A stretch of DNA of 64,000 nt from Ziziphus jujuba (taxonomy: Eukaryota > Streptophyta > Magnoliopsida > Rosales > Rhamnaceae). The DNA is taken from the NCBI RefSeq assembly GCF_031755915.1, contig NC_083379.1, forward strand, positions 22,630,001 through 22,694,000, written 5' to 3'. The position numbers and the translations under genes are program-made. Under the pieces are notes generated by a model that saw nothing but the letters and a program-made list of their open reading frames with translations, was not told the DNA's origin and searched no databases. Shown here in pieces: positions 11,880-23,729 of the stretch (the first letter of the stretch is position 1; every line of letters starts with the position of its first letter).

Positions 11880-12169
11880 TAGTGGCCAACGCCACGTACT
11901 TCGACACTGACTGGTCCCATTGAGCTGCTCGATCCGTTATTTACTCCTCCGATGCTGGAAAAAAATTGACATTATTAACAAAACTAATATATTTATATAT
12001 TTCTTCATTAAAATAAAAATAAATAAAAAAGAGCCTGGGCAGATCCAAGCATGAAGGTCATCAATTATTGAGAGGTCAAAATGGGAGTGGAACCAAGTCC
12101 CTTCGATGAAGATGGGTTTGGTGGCGTCTTTAGGTTGGACCTTCAAAATGCGAGGACGACAGCCATGCA
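11880..12169 (-). pseudogene. XRCC4-like gene fragment, broken
   Basis: Read on the minus strand, 12169-12040 encodes a peptide containing PIFIEGTWFHSHFDLSIIDD followed by LHAWIC, and after an intron-like gap with an acceptor (tttttttccag), 11957-11885 encodes ASEE, a stop, then RAAQWDQSVSKYVALA. Known: plant XRCC4, the partner of DNA ligase IV in non-homologous end joining, has an N-terminal head with just this order (GTW..SHFDLS..DGL..WICHA.E.E..ERAAQWDQPVSEY). The intron sits at the homologous place, so this is a genomic copy, not a processed one. It is dead: an in-frame TAA replaces the codon after SEE, the donor after WIC is damaged, homology ends near 11880 and there is no beginning beyond the retroelement LTR at 12170. 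Assignment by memory of the family. Confidence 0.65.
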
Positions 12170-12847
12170 TGTATGGGTAAAATAATGAACAGTTGAGACA
12201 TTATGAAAATCAAGTCACCACGTGCGATACTCAAAGTTATTCAAAGGTATACATCATCAATATGCTACATGTCATGAAAAAGTATTATAATGGCAACAAA
12301 GTCTCAATAAAGGAGGTTAGTTCAGTATGTACAGACAGAATAAAAGTCATCCGAGATAACTCCTCAAGATCTGAGATAATTCAGATCCGACATCCGACAT
12401 AAAGTTTGACTAATGAAGATAAAAGACACAAGTCAAACTATCTTTGAATAAATATGGGGATTCTATTAACAAGACCTTGAAGACCAGGAGTCAAATGGGT
12501 AAAGTAACCACCAAGATTCTCTTCGGAAGGAAACCAATTCAAAATTGAATCGAGTCAACAAAACCCCCAAAATCCTCCTAGGATCCTGCTATCCTACATA
12601 TTCAAACTTAAATTACTATAAAAAGACACAAAGGCATCTCGTTCCAAGGTATGAAAAATCAACTAAGTAGTTCAGTGTCTGACTTGAGCATGGGAATGCC
12701 TTTGGCCGGTACCACACCAGTGCCTAGGTGACCTGTCATTCATTCTCTTATCTCGTAGGTGCAAGTATTTTGCTCTAGTTGCCATACCCTTAAGCCTTGT
12801 GCCAGTATTTTGCTGAGTTGGAGGCCAGTCAAATTTCGACATCAATA
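12170..12847 (+). repeat. 5' LTR of the Tat-type element
   Basis: 678 bases, beginning TGTATGGGTAAAATAATGAA and ending near gacatcaata. It aligns along its length with 23021-23729. A likely promoter stretch is the ctataaaaagacac motif near 12616. The tRNA primer site expected just downstream is not clear (gtttaatgtgccag may be a mutated one). Confidence 0.85.
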
Positions 12848-12903
12848 GTTTAATGTGCCAGGTAAGGGCCCGTAAACAAAATTACTATTGTTGAAACTTA
12901 AGA

Positions 12904-14940
12904 ATGGCCTCTCAAAATGATCTCCCTAAGTAAGGTGAACAAATCCTTGCTCTACAAAATGAAGTGGAAACCTTACAAACACAAATTCAAGAGGTAGCGG
13001 TATGCACGAACAAACTTAGAAGACGAACCAACAACTGATGCAGCAATTGCAACAACTTCTCCCTTTTCCAGGAGTAAGGAGAGAAGAAATGGTAGAAGTG
13101 CAGCAAAAGGACATAAGTTAAGACAAGTCGCCTCTATATAGGCTATCAAAATCCCAACCGCTCCGCAATATAGCTTTGAAGAGTCACAATGACAAGGAAC
13201 GTAAAAGGAGACATGGCCAAGAATAGAGGACTTTAAAATTAAAGAAACCACCTTAGGAAGATGTTAAAGAAGATTTGAGAGAAATTGTACAGGAAGAAGT
13301 CAAAAGGCAAAAAGGGGTAACCCAATTTGACCAACGATGGGTCTACATATGCCATTTGTCAAATGGATAATTGAGATGAATTTGCCGTCCCGCTTTGTCC
13401 CTCCGAAGTTTGACCTATATGAATGTACATCCAACCCAATGGACCATCTGACTTAGTATCATCATGCTATATTCCCTCTTGGACTACCTCATGATAGGAG
13501 AGAGGCTATAATGTGCAAGATTTTTGCTATAAGTCTTAAGGGAGCAGCTCTTACTTGGTTTGACAGTCTCAAACCAGAATCGATTCACTCCTTCAAAGAG
13601 CTGGTGAACCATTTTGGTGCACATTTTGCTTCTAGCATGAAAGTGAAAAGAGAAGCAAATCATCTTTTCACCATCACTCAAGGAAGAAATGAATCTTTGA
13701 AAGCTTGCACGCAAAGATTCAATAAGGAGAAAGTCAGCATCTTAGATTGCAATGAGTCGATCGCAATTGAAGCATTCAGGAAAGGGCTACTAAGAGAGAA
13801 TCATTTGTACGAGTCACTCACAAAAAGGCTTCCTGAAATGATGTTAGAAGTCATGTCTCAGGCGGTGAAGTACATCAACCTGGAAGAAGATCGAAAGATG
13901 GAAAAAAGAGATACAGCCAGAAACATCAAGAAAGACAAACTCATTATAGAGGTAAATAGGACTATACCTCAGCAGAAGCTCGTTCGACCCCTTCGGCCTC
14001 AGACAAAAGTAACAAAGGCCGACAGAAGAAAACAAGATGAGATTAGTGATCCTTTTAAATACTATTCTCTTATGATCTCCCTTAAACGTAAAGTGGCCAA
14101 AGAAAATGACAACAAATCCATGTCACCGGGACACAGGGAAGTTTTATGCTTTTTACAATGATTATGGTCACCTCATTGCAGAGTGCAGGCAGTTGAAGTG
14201 GGAAATCAAAGCATTAATCAAAAGAGGGCTTTTGAAAGAGTTCATACCAAAAGGGAAAAAGCCAGACATAGAGGAAGAAGAACCTCAGAACAAATATGAT
14301 AACATCATAAATAGCATACATGGTGATTTTGCTTGTGGAGGAGCCTTGATGAGAGAAAGAGAAAAACATATCAAGTTAGCACAAGTAATATCGGTAAGTA
14401 CCCCTAACCAAAAAAATCCTAAGTTAGAATCGACCCCTTTGATTGTATTCTCAGATCATGACATGAAGGGATTGCACATGCCACATGATGACGCATTGAT
14501 CATCAAGACGGATATAGTAAACAAATGGATCTTAAGGATCCTAGTAGATAGTGGTAACTCGATCAATGTCAGTTTCTTGTCAATGCTAAACAAAATGAAG
14601 TGGAATAGTGACAATATAGAGAAATTCAATGCCATGAATCTTGTGAGATTCAATGGCGAGACAAGCCGAGTTATGGGAAAGATAATCGTACCCATCCTGA
14701 CAAAGGTAAAATGGTGCCTTCCAAGATGATGGTGACTGATGCAGACTCCGCCTACAATGCTATCTTAGGTAGGCCTTAGATCCATTCCATGGGGGCTGTG
14801 CCATCTTTATATCATCAGGTTATGAAATTCCTCATTGGAGATCAAGTTGTGATCGTGAAGAATGACCAAGTTAGTGCTCAAAATTGCTATGTGGCAATCA
14901 TGAAAGGAAAAACTTACAGAGATAAATATTAAACCGTTAT
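12904..14940 (+). pseudogene. decayed gag and retropepsin of the Tat element
   Basis: An ATG at 12904 opens MASQNDLPK but meets a stop after nine codons. A gag matrix/capsid region (Retrotrans_gag family) is recognisable at 13511-14000: LKGAALTWFDSLKPESIHSF and NHFGAHFASS. A shift of frame then gives CRQLKWEIKALIKRGLLKEF at 14186-14245, the stretch after the zinc-finger-like region in this lineage. Protease follows at about 14440-14720, with PHDDALII and the active-site-like LVDSGNS (Asp-Ser-Gly) near 14543. At least one frame change and several stops prevent any full product. Confidence 0.8.
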
Positions 14941-15139
14941 AGAAATAGCTTTGGGTGAGAAGAAGCCGAACCAAAAGGTTAGAATCGGTGCCAAATTTTC
15001 TAAAGAAATGAAGGAATGATTTCTACAATTTCTTAGAGAAAGAAAGCATTACTTCTTGTGGGATGTTTCAGACATGGAAGAAATAAACCCGGAGACAATC
15101 ACACACCAACTAAATGTAGATCTAAATCACAAGCTAGTA

Positions 15140-16200
15140 AAACAAAAAAGAAGGAAATTCGCACCCAAAAGACGTTGAGTCATCAACGAAGAAATACAGG
15201 GACTCATTCATGTAGTACACTACTCAGAGTGGCTCGTAAATGTGGTGCTAGTGATGAAGAAGAATGGAAAACCATGGGTCTGGATCGATTTTATAGACCT
15301 AAACAAAGCTTGCCCGAAGGATAGCTTTTCTCTCCTAATGATTGAAACCTTGGTGGATGTAACAACTGGACACGAGATGTTAAGTTTTTCGGATGCATAC
15401 TCAGGATATAACCAAATCCTAATGTATCTAGAAGATCAAGAAAAGACCTCATTCATGACCAATCGAGGAATATATTGTTACAAGGTAATGCCCTTCGGGC
15501 TAAAAAATGTAAGGACAAATCATCAGAGGTTAGTAAACAAAATGTTTAAAGATTAGATCGGGAAAACGATGGAAGTCTATATAGATGACATGCTCGTAAA
15601 GTCAACAAAAGCAGAGGATTATCTATATCATTTAAGACAAACTTTCGATGTATTGGAGAAATACAGGATGAAATTAAACCCAACAAAGTATACTTTTAGA
15701 GTTCCAGTGGGAATGTTCCTTGGACATATAGTAACTCAAAAGGGAATCAAAGCAAACCCAAGTCAAATCAAAGCCTTGATTGACATGCCTTCTCCTCAAA
15801 CTAAAAAAGAGGTAATGAAGCTAAATGGTAGAATCACAGCTTTAAGATGATTCATATCAAGGTCCTCAGACAAAAGCTACAAATTCTTCAACATTCTTAA
15901 AGGATGTAAAGATTTTGTTTGGACCGACGAATGTGAAACAACGTTTAAAGAGCTAAAGGCGTACCTCGGTTCACCTCCCCTTTTGGTAAAACCAAATCCC
16001 TAAGATGTACTTCAATTGTATCTTACAGTGTCGGACAAGGCGGTCAGTTCAATTTTAACAAAAACTGAAGGAAGAAGACAGCATCCAATTTTCTATGTAA
16101 ATAAAATTTTGTTATATGCTGAAACCAGATACACAAATATGGAAAAACTAGTTTTGACACTAGTAGTAACAGCCTGAAAAATCAAGCCGTATTTTCAGAG
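15140..16200 (+). pseudogene. reverse transcriptase and RNase H of the Tat element
   Basis: Fragments in order: WIDFIDLNKACPKDSF near 15283, SFSDAYSGYNQILM near 15386, CYKVMPFGLKN near 15477, and the catalytic YIDDMLVKS (Y-x-D-D box intact) at 15575-15605, then FLGHIVTQKGIKANPSQIKA near 15716 and the start of the Ty3-type RNase H up to ILTKTEGRRQHPIFYVNKIL near 16049. In-frame stops occur at about 15554 and 15848 and a frameshift joins 15058-15324 to 15242-15556. Enzyme inactive in this copy. Confidence 0.88.
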
Positions 16201-16419
16201 CAACAAAGTAGAGGTTGTATCCTCATATCCCATATGATCTCTATTACACAAACCTGATCTAACAGGAAGAGTGGCAATCTAGACAGCGGAGCTAGCTGAT
16301 CATGGAATTGAGTACATCCCAAGGTCAGCCATCAAATCCCAAGTACTAGCAGATTTTATAGCTGAATTTGCAACATCGGAAGCTGAGTCACAAGAAAGAC
16401 CCGCACAAGGAAGCACTGA

Positions 16420-16985
16420 ATCATAGAATTTGTTGTTGATGGATCTTCAAACAAAAGAGGCTCAGGAGCAGGAATTCTTCTAAAATCTCCAACTGGAAAA
16501 CTTGTCGAACATTCTCTTCAATTTGGTTTTCAAGCCTTGAACAATGAGTCAGAGTATGAGGCATTGATTGCAAGATTAAATCTAACCAATAAATTCAAAG
16601 TGAGAAACTAAAGATACACAGATTCGGCACTTGTAAAAACCAGGTGAGTGGAAACTTCATGGCAACTAACCCAGTAATAGCGGCTTATTTATAGAAGGTG
16701 AAGCAGCTGCTTGGAAGATTTGAAGAAGCCGAAATAAAACAACTGCCAAGAGATGAAAATAGTCATGCAGATGCTTTGGCAAACATAGCTTCCTCAATCA
16801 AGTTTGATCAGAAAAGGACCATCCTAATAGGATATCTTCCAAGTAAAAGTATAGCTGAAGAAGAAAACCTCTCGGTTCACGAACAAGTCGATGAGGAAAG
16901 TTGGATGACTCCAATTATAGAGTACATAAACAATGGCATTCAGCCATCGGACAAGTCTGAAGCAAGGAAATTGAGAATTAAGTAA
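16420..16985 (+). pseudogene. second (archaeal-type) RNase H domain
   Basis: The peptide FVVDGSSNKRGSGAGILL begins near 16427, followed by LQFGFQALNNESEYEALIAR and, after a break around 16600-16690, by LPRDENSHADALANIASS near 16744. The D, E, and final D-containing HADALA motif are those of the extra RNase H that Tat-lineage Ty3/gypsy elements carry between the normal RNase H and integrase. A stop or frame change splits it near 16610-16700. Its presence is the best single reason for placing the element in the Tat lineage. Confidence 0.75.
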
Positions 16986-17079
16986 GCCAAATATTCTCAA
17001 GGGAGAATTCTATCGGAGATCGTGTCAAGGGCCTTTACTAAAGTCTTTGGGACCAACTGCAGCCTTAAAAGTCATGGTC

Positions 17080-18140
17080 GAGGTACATGAAGGTCACTGT
17101 GGCAATCATTTTAGAGGAAGAGCGCTATCTCGAAAAATAATGCTACACGGATTCTATTGACCAACTCTAATGAAAGACTATGATAGGTATGTAAGAGAAT
17201 GTGACAAATGTCAAAGGTTTGCACCCTTATACCACATGCCAGCAAACGAACTTACAAGTGTATCAAGTCCTTGGCCTTTCATATAGTGGGAGTTTGATAT
17301 CATAGGACCATTCCCTATGGTTTCAAGACAAAGGAGATTCATCATTGTAGCAACCGACTATTTCTCTAAATGGATTGAAGCTGAGGTATATCCGAAAGTT
17401 AAAGAGTTGCATCTAACAAATTTCGTGTGGAAGTTCATCATATACGGATTTGGATTGCTAAGGGTAATAATTTCAAACAGTGGGCCCCAGTTCATCAGCA
17501 AAGGATTTAGAAAGTTTTGCAACGAATGGAAGATAGAGCTCCGATATTATTCGCCAAGACATCCACAGGGGAATGGCCAGGCCGAAGCATCGAACAAGAG
17601 TATATTAAATACTCTAAAAAAGTGACTCAAGGACTCGAAAGATTTATGGGCCAAAGAACTTCAAGGGGTCCTTTAGGCTTATAGAACAACCATACATGTA
17701 ACAACAAACCAAAGTCCATTCTCTCTCGTCTATGGAGCCGAAGCAATCACACCAACCGAGATATCAAAAAGAAATTTATGCACAAAGGGAAACCTCAGAC
17801 ACCATAATGACCAGATGATGAACCAGGCACTTAAGAAGCTGAAGAGATAAGAGAAGCTACACCTGTCAGACTCTCCCAATATCAGCAAATAGTAGCAGAG
17901 CATTATAACTCAACGGTCAAGCCTCTGACTTTTTAAGTTGGTGAATTAATCCTCAGAAAAGTTTTTCTAGGATAAAAGGAGCACAATTTGGAAAAACTTG
18001 GGCCGAACTAGGAAGGACCCTATAAAGTTATCTCAGTAGCTCGGCCAGGAACATACAAAATTCAGAACCTGAAAGGCAAAACTTTTTCGAGAAACTGGCA
18101 TTCAAAAAATCTATGGATTTACCACTCAACTTCTTTTTTC
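17080..18140 (+). pseudogene. integrase of the Tat element, catalytic residue altered
   Basis: The zinc-binding part is seen at about 17090-17215 (HEGHCGNH... CDKC). The catalytic core starts at WEFDIIGPFP near 17288 and continues through FIIVATDYFSKWIEAEVY with the first Asp. At 17472-17500 the peptide is IISNSGPQF where the family has I-(V/I)-x-D-N-G-x-Q-F, so the second catalytic Asp appears replaced by Asn. The Glu in PQGNGQAEASNK near 17566 is kept. Stops at 17287 and 17622-17680 also break the frame. Confidence 0.8.
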
Positions 18141-19254
18141 TGAAGATCAAGCACCATAAATTGTAAACGATGTATTTACATTATGATAAATTTTGTATTA
18201 CATTTGTTAAAGCAATAAAAGCAACAGAGTTCTTTCAAAAGACACAACAGAAGCATTGAAATAAAAAGGATTTTATTTATTTTCAATAAAATTTACCAAA
18301 GCAAAGCTACAAAACCCAAAGCACTGGGTATACATTGGGTAAATTTATTCGATATACATATATATATATATATATATAAAAACATATATCTAGGATCAGC
18401 GGCTTTCATAGCTTTCCTCTTCGGACGACGTTTCTTCTACGACTCTTAAGATTCCATTAGACAAGAAGGGGCTTTCTTGGATCAGCAGTTTTCATCTTCT
18501 GAGGGATTTCTCCTCTGAAGAAAGACTCCACCTCTCTTTCTTCCTTATCTTCTCAGACGATCAAAAATATTCCTCTAGAACAACTATGAACACTGGGAAA
18601 TATTTTGAAGATATGACTACCTCACAAATTCCATCAATAGTCATGCTGCAATTCAAGAGGTAGTCGGGTGGTTTCACAATATAGGAAAAGTGTGGATAAT
18701 TTCATTGATTTGGAGATGAAATCATCCACACTTCCTACTGCAATATTAGACCACCTAAGAAAATCGAGGACTCTATTACAAGCCCTCGACCATTGAGATC
18801 AACATTTCCAATACCATATGGCTATCATCGAGAGAATAAGATCATCAATGCCAGCATCCTTCAAACATTTCCACTCTTCAGTGAAAACGTAGAAGATACT
18901 GGCAATGATGATCCGATTGCCTAGTTGAGCTAAAAAAAACCAGAGCAACAATCTTTCTAACATAATGAGGGAAGAAAGAGAAGAAGAAAGAATGAAGAAG
19001 ATAGATGTTATCTTAACATGCGCCTTGGGAATAGGGAAATAAATCGAGACATACATGTAAGTGAAACCTTTTGTATTCTAATTTACTCGCATCTTTTCAT
19101 ATCTAAGATAATCATATCCATCGTCATAATTATCTCAAATTATGATTAATAAAATTAAATGATCTTCGAAAATCAAAATGTCACGATGTTATCAAGAAAG
19201 ATGTGGAACATCACATGTAAGGAACGTTTGACCTAAAAAAAATTTGAGCCTCCA

Positions 19255-19470
19255 CATAAAAGCTTCAAACTAGTCTCAGACTAGAGATAGCTCAGCATGT
19301 ATGCACCAAGTGAGAAATAGTTTGGTCCATGTCGAGTTAAACCTTCAAGCTAGTCTTAGACTTGATCGACTAAAGATAGCTACCCAGTGAGAGTGCCGGA
19401 TTAAAGCGACAAGCAGTCTCAGACTAAATAGTAAAAAAGCTCGATTGGTATGCAACCCAAAGGGTTTAAC
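19255..19470. repeat. short degenerate tandem repeat in the 3' region of the Tat element
   Basis: Three related units around ctagtctcagac at about 19269, 19350 and 19414, each followed by a related stretch with aaagatagct or ctaaatag. Spacing is about 82 and 65 bases. Retand-type elements are known to carry an amplified tandem repeat in this part of the element. Confidence 0.45.
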
Positions 19471-20559
19471 CAGACATAACTGAGCAGTAAAAGAGTTACA
19501 ACATATGTCCCACAGAAAGGACAAGTAACCAAACATAAACGAAACAAAATGTTGAAGAATAACATTACGTAAATCACCTTTTCCAAGTCGAGGCATACAA
19601 ATTATTAGGTTTAAACCTCGCCAAACAGAAGGGTGAAAATGGTAAATGTATGGCTACAAGTTAAAGATAAGAGATTGTTTTTATATCGATCTTCTGACTT
19701 AAGGATTGGAAGACTCGAAGTTGGAGTATAATATAGCGACATAGATAAGATCATAACAAGATATCAAATCCAATTCATTTTCAACAACATGAAGTTTTAT
19801 TCCATTTATGAATAAATCAATTGCAAAATAAGCTCGGACACTCAATTACAATAGTAAACTTGAGTACTTCGTAAGAGCTACAAATCTACAAAAGAAAATA
19901 GAAAAGCTACAAAAATTGTAGAAACATCGATGCCATACATTGGTGTCAAACAATTTCACCAGCTGCTCAAAATCATCTTTGGAAGTGGAAGGACAAAAGT
20001 TTTCCACCCTAAAGTAGATGAATAAATCCACTTCTCAGTTGGAGGATCCTTTCTTTCTGAAGAACCAAAATGCTTAGAACTTTGGAGCCTTTTTCAAAAG
20101 ATACTCATGAAACTTGAAGAAGGTCCATCCAAAACTGAACCATTGATTTTCAGAAGAACATTACTACAATATTTTTATTATCCAATCAAGATTTGGAGAA
20201 GTTATGCAAAAGCAACGACTTGAAAAACACTGTTTTGTTCGAAGACATAAAATGGAAGATCTGGCTCTCATTTTATCATCCAAACAAGCACAAGAGCAAA
20301 AGATGGAACCTTTTAGGTTCCACCGCACTTTGTCAAGTCAAAAGCTTGATTGAATAACAAAACAAAAGCCAGTCATTTGATAGGAGGAAGCACGAATTCA
20401 ATATAGTGCCATGGGCTGTAAATAGACAGCTTAAAGAGGATATCAAATTTCACAGCAGATAGAGAAATTGAGAATTTAAAATTCAAAATCAAGAATTATT
20501 CACAAATAAGATAAGGAAAGGTTACAAATTATGTTTATCAACAAACATAATTATCAGAA

Positions 20560-22529
20560 ATATGAATTTGTCCAAATATTAACCCAAAAAAAAAATTTAA
20601 GCAGGTTAAGGATTTTCAGCCACAGCTTTAGTGTTCTCATCTTCATCAATCGTAATTGGTGACTTCGGATTTTTGAATTAGAAGGAGACGAGCTAGCATT
20701 TGCCATTCCAATATCGGGGTTCGCAGCAAGCTTGGAATCTCCTACAACAACATTGCCACAATTCAGACCCAAAATCTCCTCTTTACTTTCAACATCTAAA
20801 AGATTGAAAACAACATCAATTGATAGAGAAGCATCGGGAGACTCATTGGTTTTTTCTTGCAGCGCTTCAGCATTGATTTCTGCTGCTACTGTTTACTCCT
20901 TCAAATACCTCTTCAAAGACTCGGATTCAGATTGCCAATTTATCTCTTTCTCCTTCAACCATGGCAAGCTTCTCCTTGGCAGCATTCAATGCAGCTTCAG
21001 CCTCACAGTTCTTTTGAGATAAAGACGAGTTTAAAATGGACAACCTTTTCACATTATCTTCCAAAGGTTTAACTCTTTTAGAAGCCATTATGTAGTTTTG
21101 AGCCATCAAATAGAGATGAGCAATAGCTTGTTTCATGAGCGCCGTAGTAGAGTTGTTCACCATCCTGTTCTCATCCTCTTGAGGTAGCATTGCAACAGTG
21201 GGGTTAAGTAAATCTTGATCTGACTTGCGAAGTAAAAAGCCCTCGGGAAAAGTACTTACAACCTCTCTTCCATTAGACGACTTGGATTTAAAAATCCTTC
21301 GGACATCTCCGGCACCTTGATATTTTACTCTCTTCAGAGAAGGAATTTTTTCCCCTTTACTTATAGAAGAACCGACCAAGTCCGCAAAGCCAACAGGGTG
21401 ATCTGAAGATGTAACTTGAGCTTTATCAGTAGCTCGAGAAGCCATGAAATCAGCCTGACACTTCTCACGTGAAACTTTGTCAATGTGAGGCATCTTGGGA
21501 GCTTCTTTCCTTTTCTGTGTTTTTGCTTTCTTAGCTTCCCTTATCCTCTGGAGCCTGGACAGGTCCATATCAGCCACAGTTCTTCCACTAGCCATATAGA
21601 GACCAGCTTTTTCAAAGTTCTCGGTGGTAAGAAATGTGGGCAAGTAGAGACTTTCTACTGTTGTCAGCTAAATTGAAGCTGCGATATGTTCCTCAGAATA
21701 TTCTGAAGGAGTGTTTAAATCAGGATCTACAAAAGAGAAAACAAGTGATTAAAACCAAGCAAGAAGTGTTTATGTCTGCACAAGGACACAAATAATGAAA
21801 AGCTCACCAAATGAAAATTCCAAGCTGTCCGAACCGACCTTGAATTTAGGACTTCACAACCCGCTTCACCTGAAACAAAGAAGTATTTTTTTTCTTCCAA
21901 TACTTATCACCAAAAGAAGTTTCTGTGAATAGTTTCTTATTTCGGTGAGCATGCAAGATGTATCGGTGATAGTCCTAAGAATTCTCTCTAACCTCATACC
22001 ACATCAATAGAGTGTTTACATTGAGTTTGATGTTATAGAGATTTATCAAGATTTGGGTATCCAGGAGAATGCGCCATGTGTTAGGCATTAGTTGACTAGG
22101 GACAAGATTGAAATACAAAAGAAACTCCCTTATGAAAGGAGGTAGGGGAAAAGTGAAGCCCAAAGTCAAGGAAATATTCATACATACAAACATACCTAGC
22201 TCGGTATGAAGGCGCACGGTCACTACCCTCAGCCAGAGATAGCCTAATTGAGTTGGAAATCCTATATTTAGTTCGGATACTATTAAGGTCATCAAAAGAT
22301 TTATAAATGGTTTTAAAACTAAATGGGTCAGTCTTTTTGCCTTTACCTAAGAGAACAGATTCATATCCTCATCATCTTCCTCAGAAGCAATAGGATCATG
22401 AATATGCTTAGTTCTAGTTTCAGCCCGAGAAACATCAAAGTTGTAATAAGAAGAAGAAGGTTCGCTACTACTAGTAGAAGGGTCTTTATACTTGGTAAAA
22501 TTTTCAGTATTATCCTTAGGAGTTGACAT
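20560..22529 (-). pseudogene. antisense ORF of the Tat element, broken
   Basis: Opposite to gag-pol. A likely start ATG at 22529 gives an acidic Ser-rich piece (MSTPKDNTENFTKYKDPSTS to about 22350); 22295-21975 gives a hydrophobic piece with FPLPPFIREFLLYFNLVPSQ; and 21643-20927 gives about 240 residues with a basic patch (REAKKAKTQKRKEAPK) and a C-terminal heptad-like coiled coil (KRLSILNSSLSQKNCEAEAA). Known: Retand and related Tat elements carry an antisense ORF of unknown function in this position, often annotated as 'putative plant transposon protein'. Stops lie between the three parts, and an intron between parts two and three cannot be excluded. It is separated from pol by over 2 kb. 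No function is proposed. Confidence 0.6.
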
Positions 22530-22990
22530 TTCAGCTATAAAAAAAAGACGGATGCACAACGATGAAAAGGAAAAGTTAAACTAAAGGTAATGGCAAGAGA
22601 ACTATCCTAAAGTCAAAAGAAAATCTTCAAAGACATCAAACGCAGACGCTATATGACAAGGAAAAGAAGTGAACACCAGAGGACCCACACCAAATCTTCT
22701 ATGAATGGAACTATTTCAAGAAAATAATAAAGAAGATTTTTCTAGGGCTCCACAGGACATTGAGGTAAGAAAAACCCTTTTATATCCTCAACAAAAGATG
22801 GTAACCGTTCGTTTTGAATCCAACGATTCAGATTTAAAATGCCTTTTCCAAGGAAATTGAAAAGACGTATCTTGAACACATGTCGAACACACAAGAACTG
22901 TAAAGGTGAAAAGGCTCCAATAAACAAGGCATTTTAATTCAGGTTACAACTCTTCCAAGTGAAGCAACCAATCACTCGCAATAGTTTGTT

Positions 22991-23015
22991 GGGGGGGGGG
23001 GGGGGGGGAAGGGGG
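22991..23015 (+). promoter_or_regulatory. G-rich polypurine tract of the Tat element
   Basis: Eighteen consecutive G, then AA and five G, directly before ctaac and the 3' LTR at 23021. The place is right for the plus-strand primer of reverse transcription. The length of the pure G run is unusual and may be partly a sequencing or assembly effect. Confidence 0.7.
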
Positions 23016-23020
23016 CTAAC

Positions 23021-23729
23021 TGTATGGGTAAAATAATGAACAGTTGACACATCATGAAAATCAAGTCGCCACATGCGATTATCAAAGTCATCCGAGATAA
23101 CGGCAACAAACATCATTAGTATGTTACATGTCATCAAAAAGTGTTATAACGGCAACAAAGATTATAACGGCAACAAAGCCTCGATAAACGAGGTTAGTTC
23201 AGTATGTATAGATAGAATAAAAGTCATCCGAGATAACTCCTCAAGATCTGAGATAATTTAGATCCAACGTCCGACATAAATATTGATCCTGAAGATAAAA
23301 GACACAAGTCAAACTACTTTTTGAATAAATATGGGGATTTTGATGCTGAAGAGTCAAACGGGTAAAGCAACAACCAAGATTTTCTTAAGAAGGAAATCAA
23401 CTCAAAATTGAATAAAGTCAACAGAACCCCCAAAATCCTCCTAGGATCATGCTATCCTACATATTCAAACTCAAATTGCTATAAAAAGAGACAAAGGCAT
23501 CCCGTTCCAAGATATGAAAAATCAACCAACACTAAAAACTTCAACTTCTATAGTTCAGCATCTGACTAGAGCGTCGAAGTGCCTTTGGCCGATACCACAC
23601 CAGTGCCCAGGTGACCTGTCATTCATTCTCTTATCTCGTAGGTGCAAGCATTTTGCTTCAGTTTCCATATTCTCAACCCCTGTGTCAATATTTTGCTGAG
23701 TTGGAGGCCAGCCAAATATGACATCAACA
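23021..23729 (+). repeat. 3' LTR of the Tat-type element
   Basis: Begins TGTATGGGTAAAATAATGAA and ends gacatcaaca. It is longer than the 5' LTR mainly through local duplications of the cggcaacaaa unit (about 23100-23180). The several indels and many substitutions between the two LTRs point to an old insertion. Confidence 0.85.

Larger units (their letters stand above)
12170..23729 (+). mobile_element. Ty3/gypsy LTR retrotransposon, Tat/Retand type, inactive
   Basis: An 11.6-kb element bounded by two related LTRs (12170-12847 and 23021-23729) starting TGTATGGGTAAAATAATG. The plus-strand order is gag, protease, reverse transcriptase, RNase H, a second archaeal-type RNase H, integrase; then a 5-kb 3' region with a tandem repeat and an ORF on the antisense strand; then a purine tract. 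The second RNase H and the antisense ORF are hallmarks of the Tat lineage (Retand, Grande, Ogre relatives). All reading frames carry stops or frameshifts. Flanks atgca and gtaca match at 3 of 5 positions, so a decayed target duplication is possible but not shown. Confidence 0.88.
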
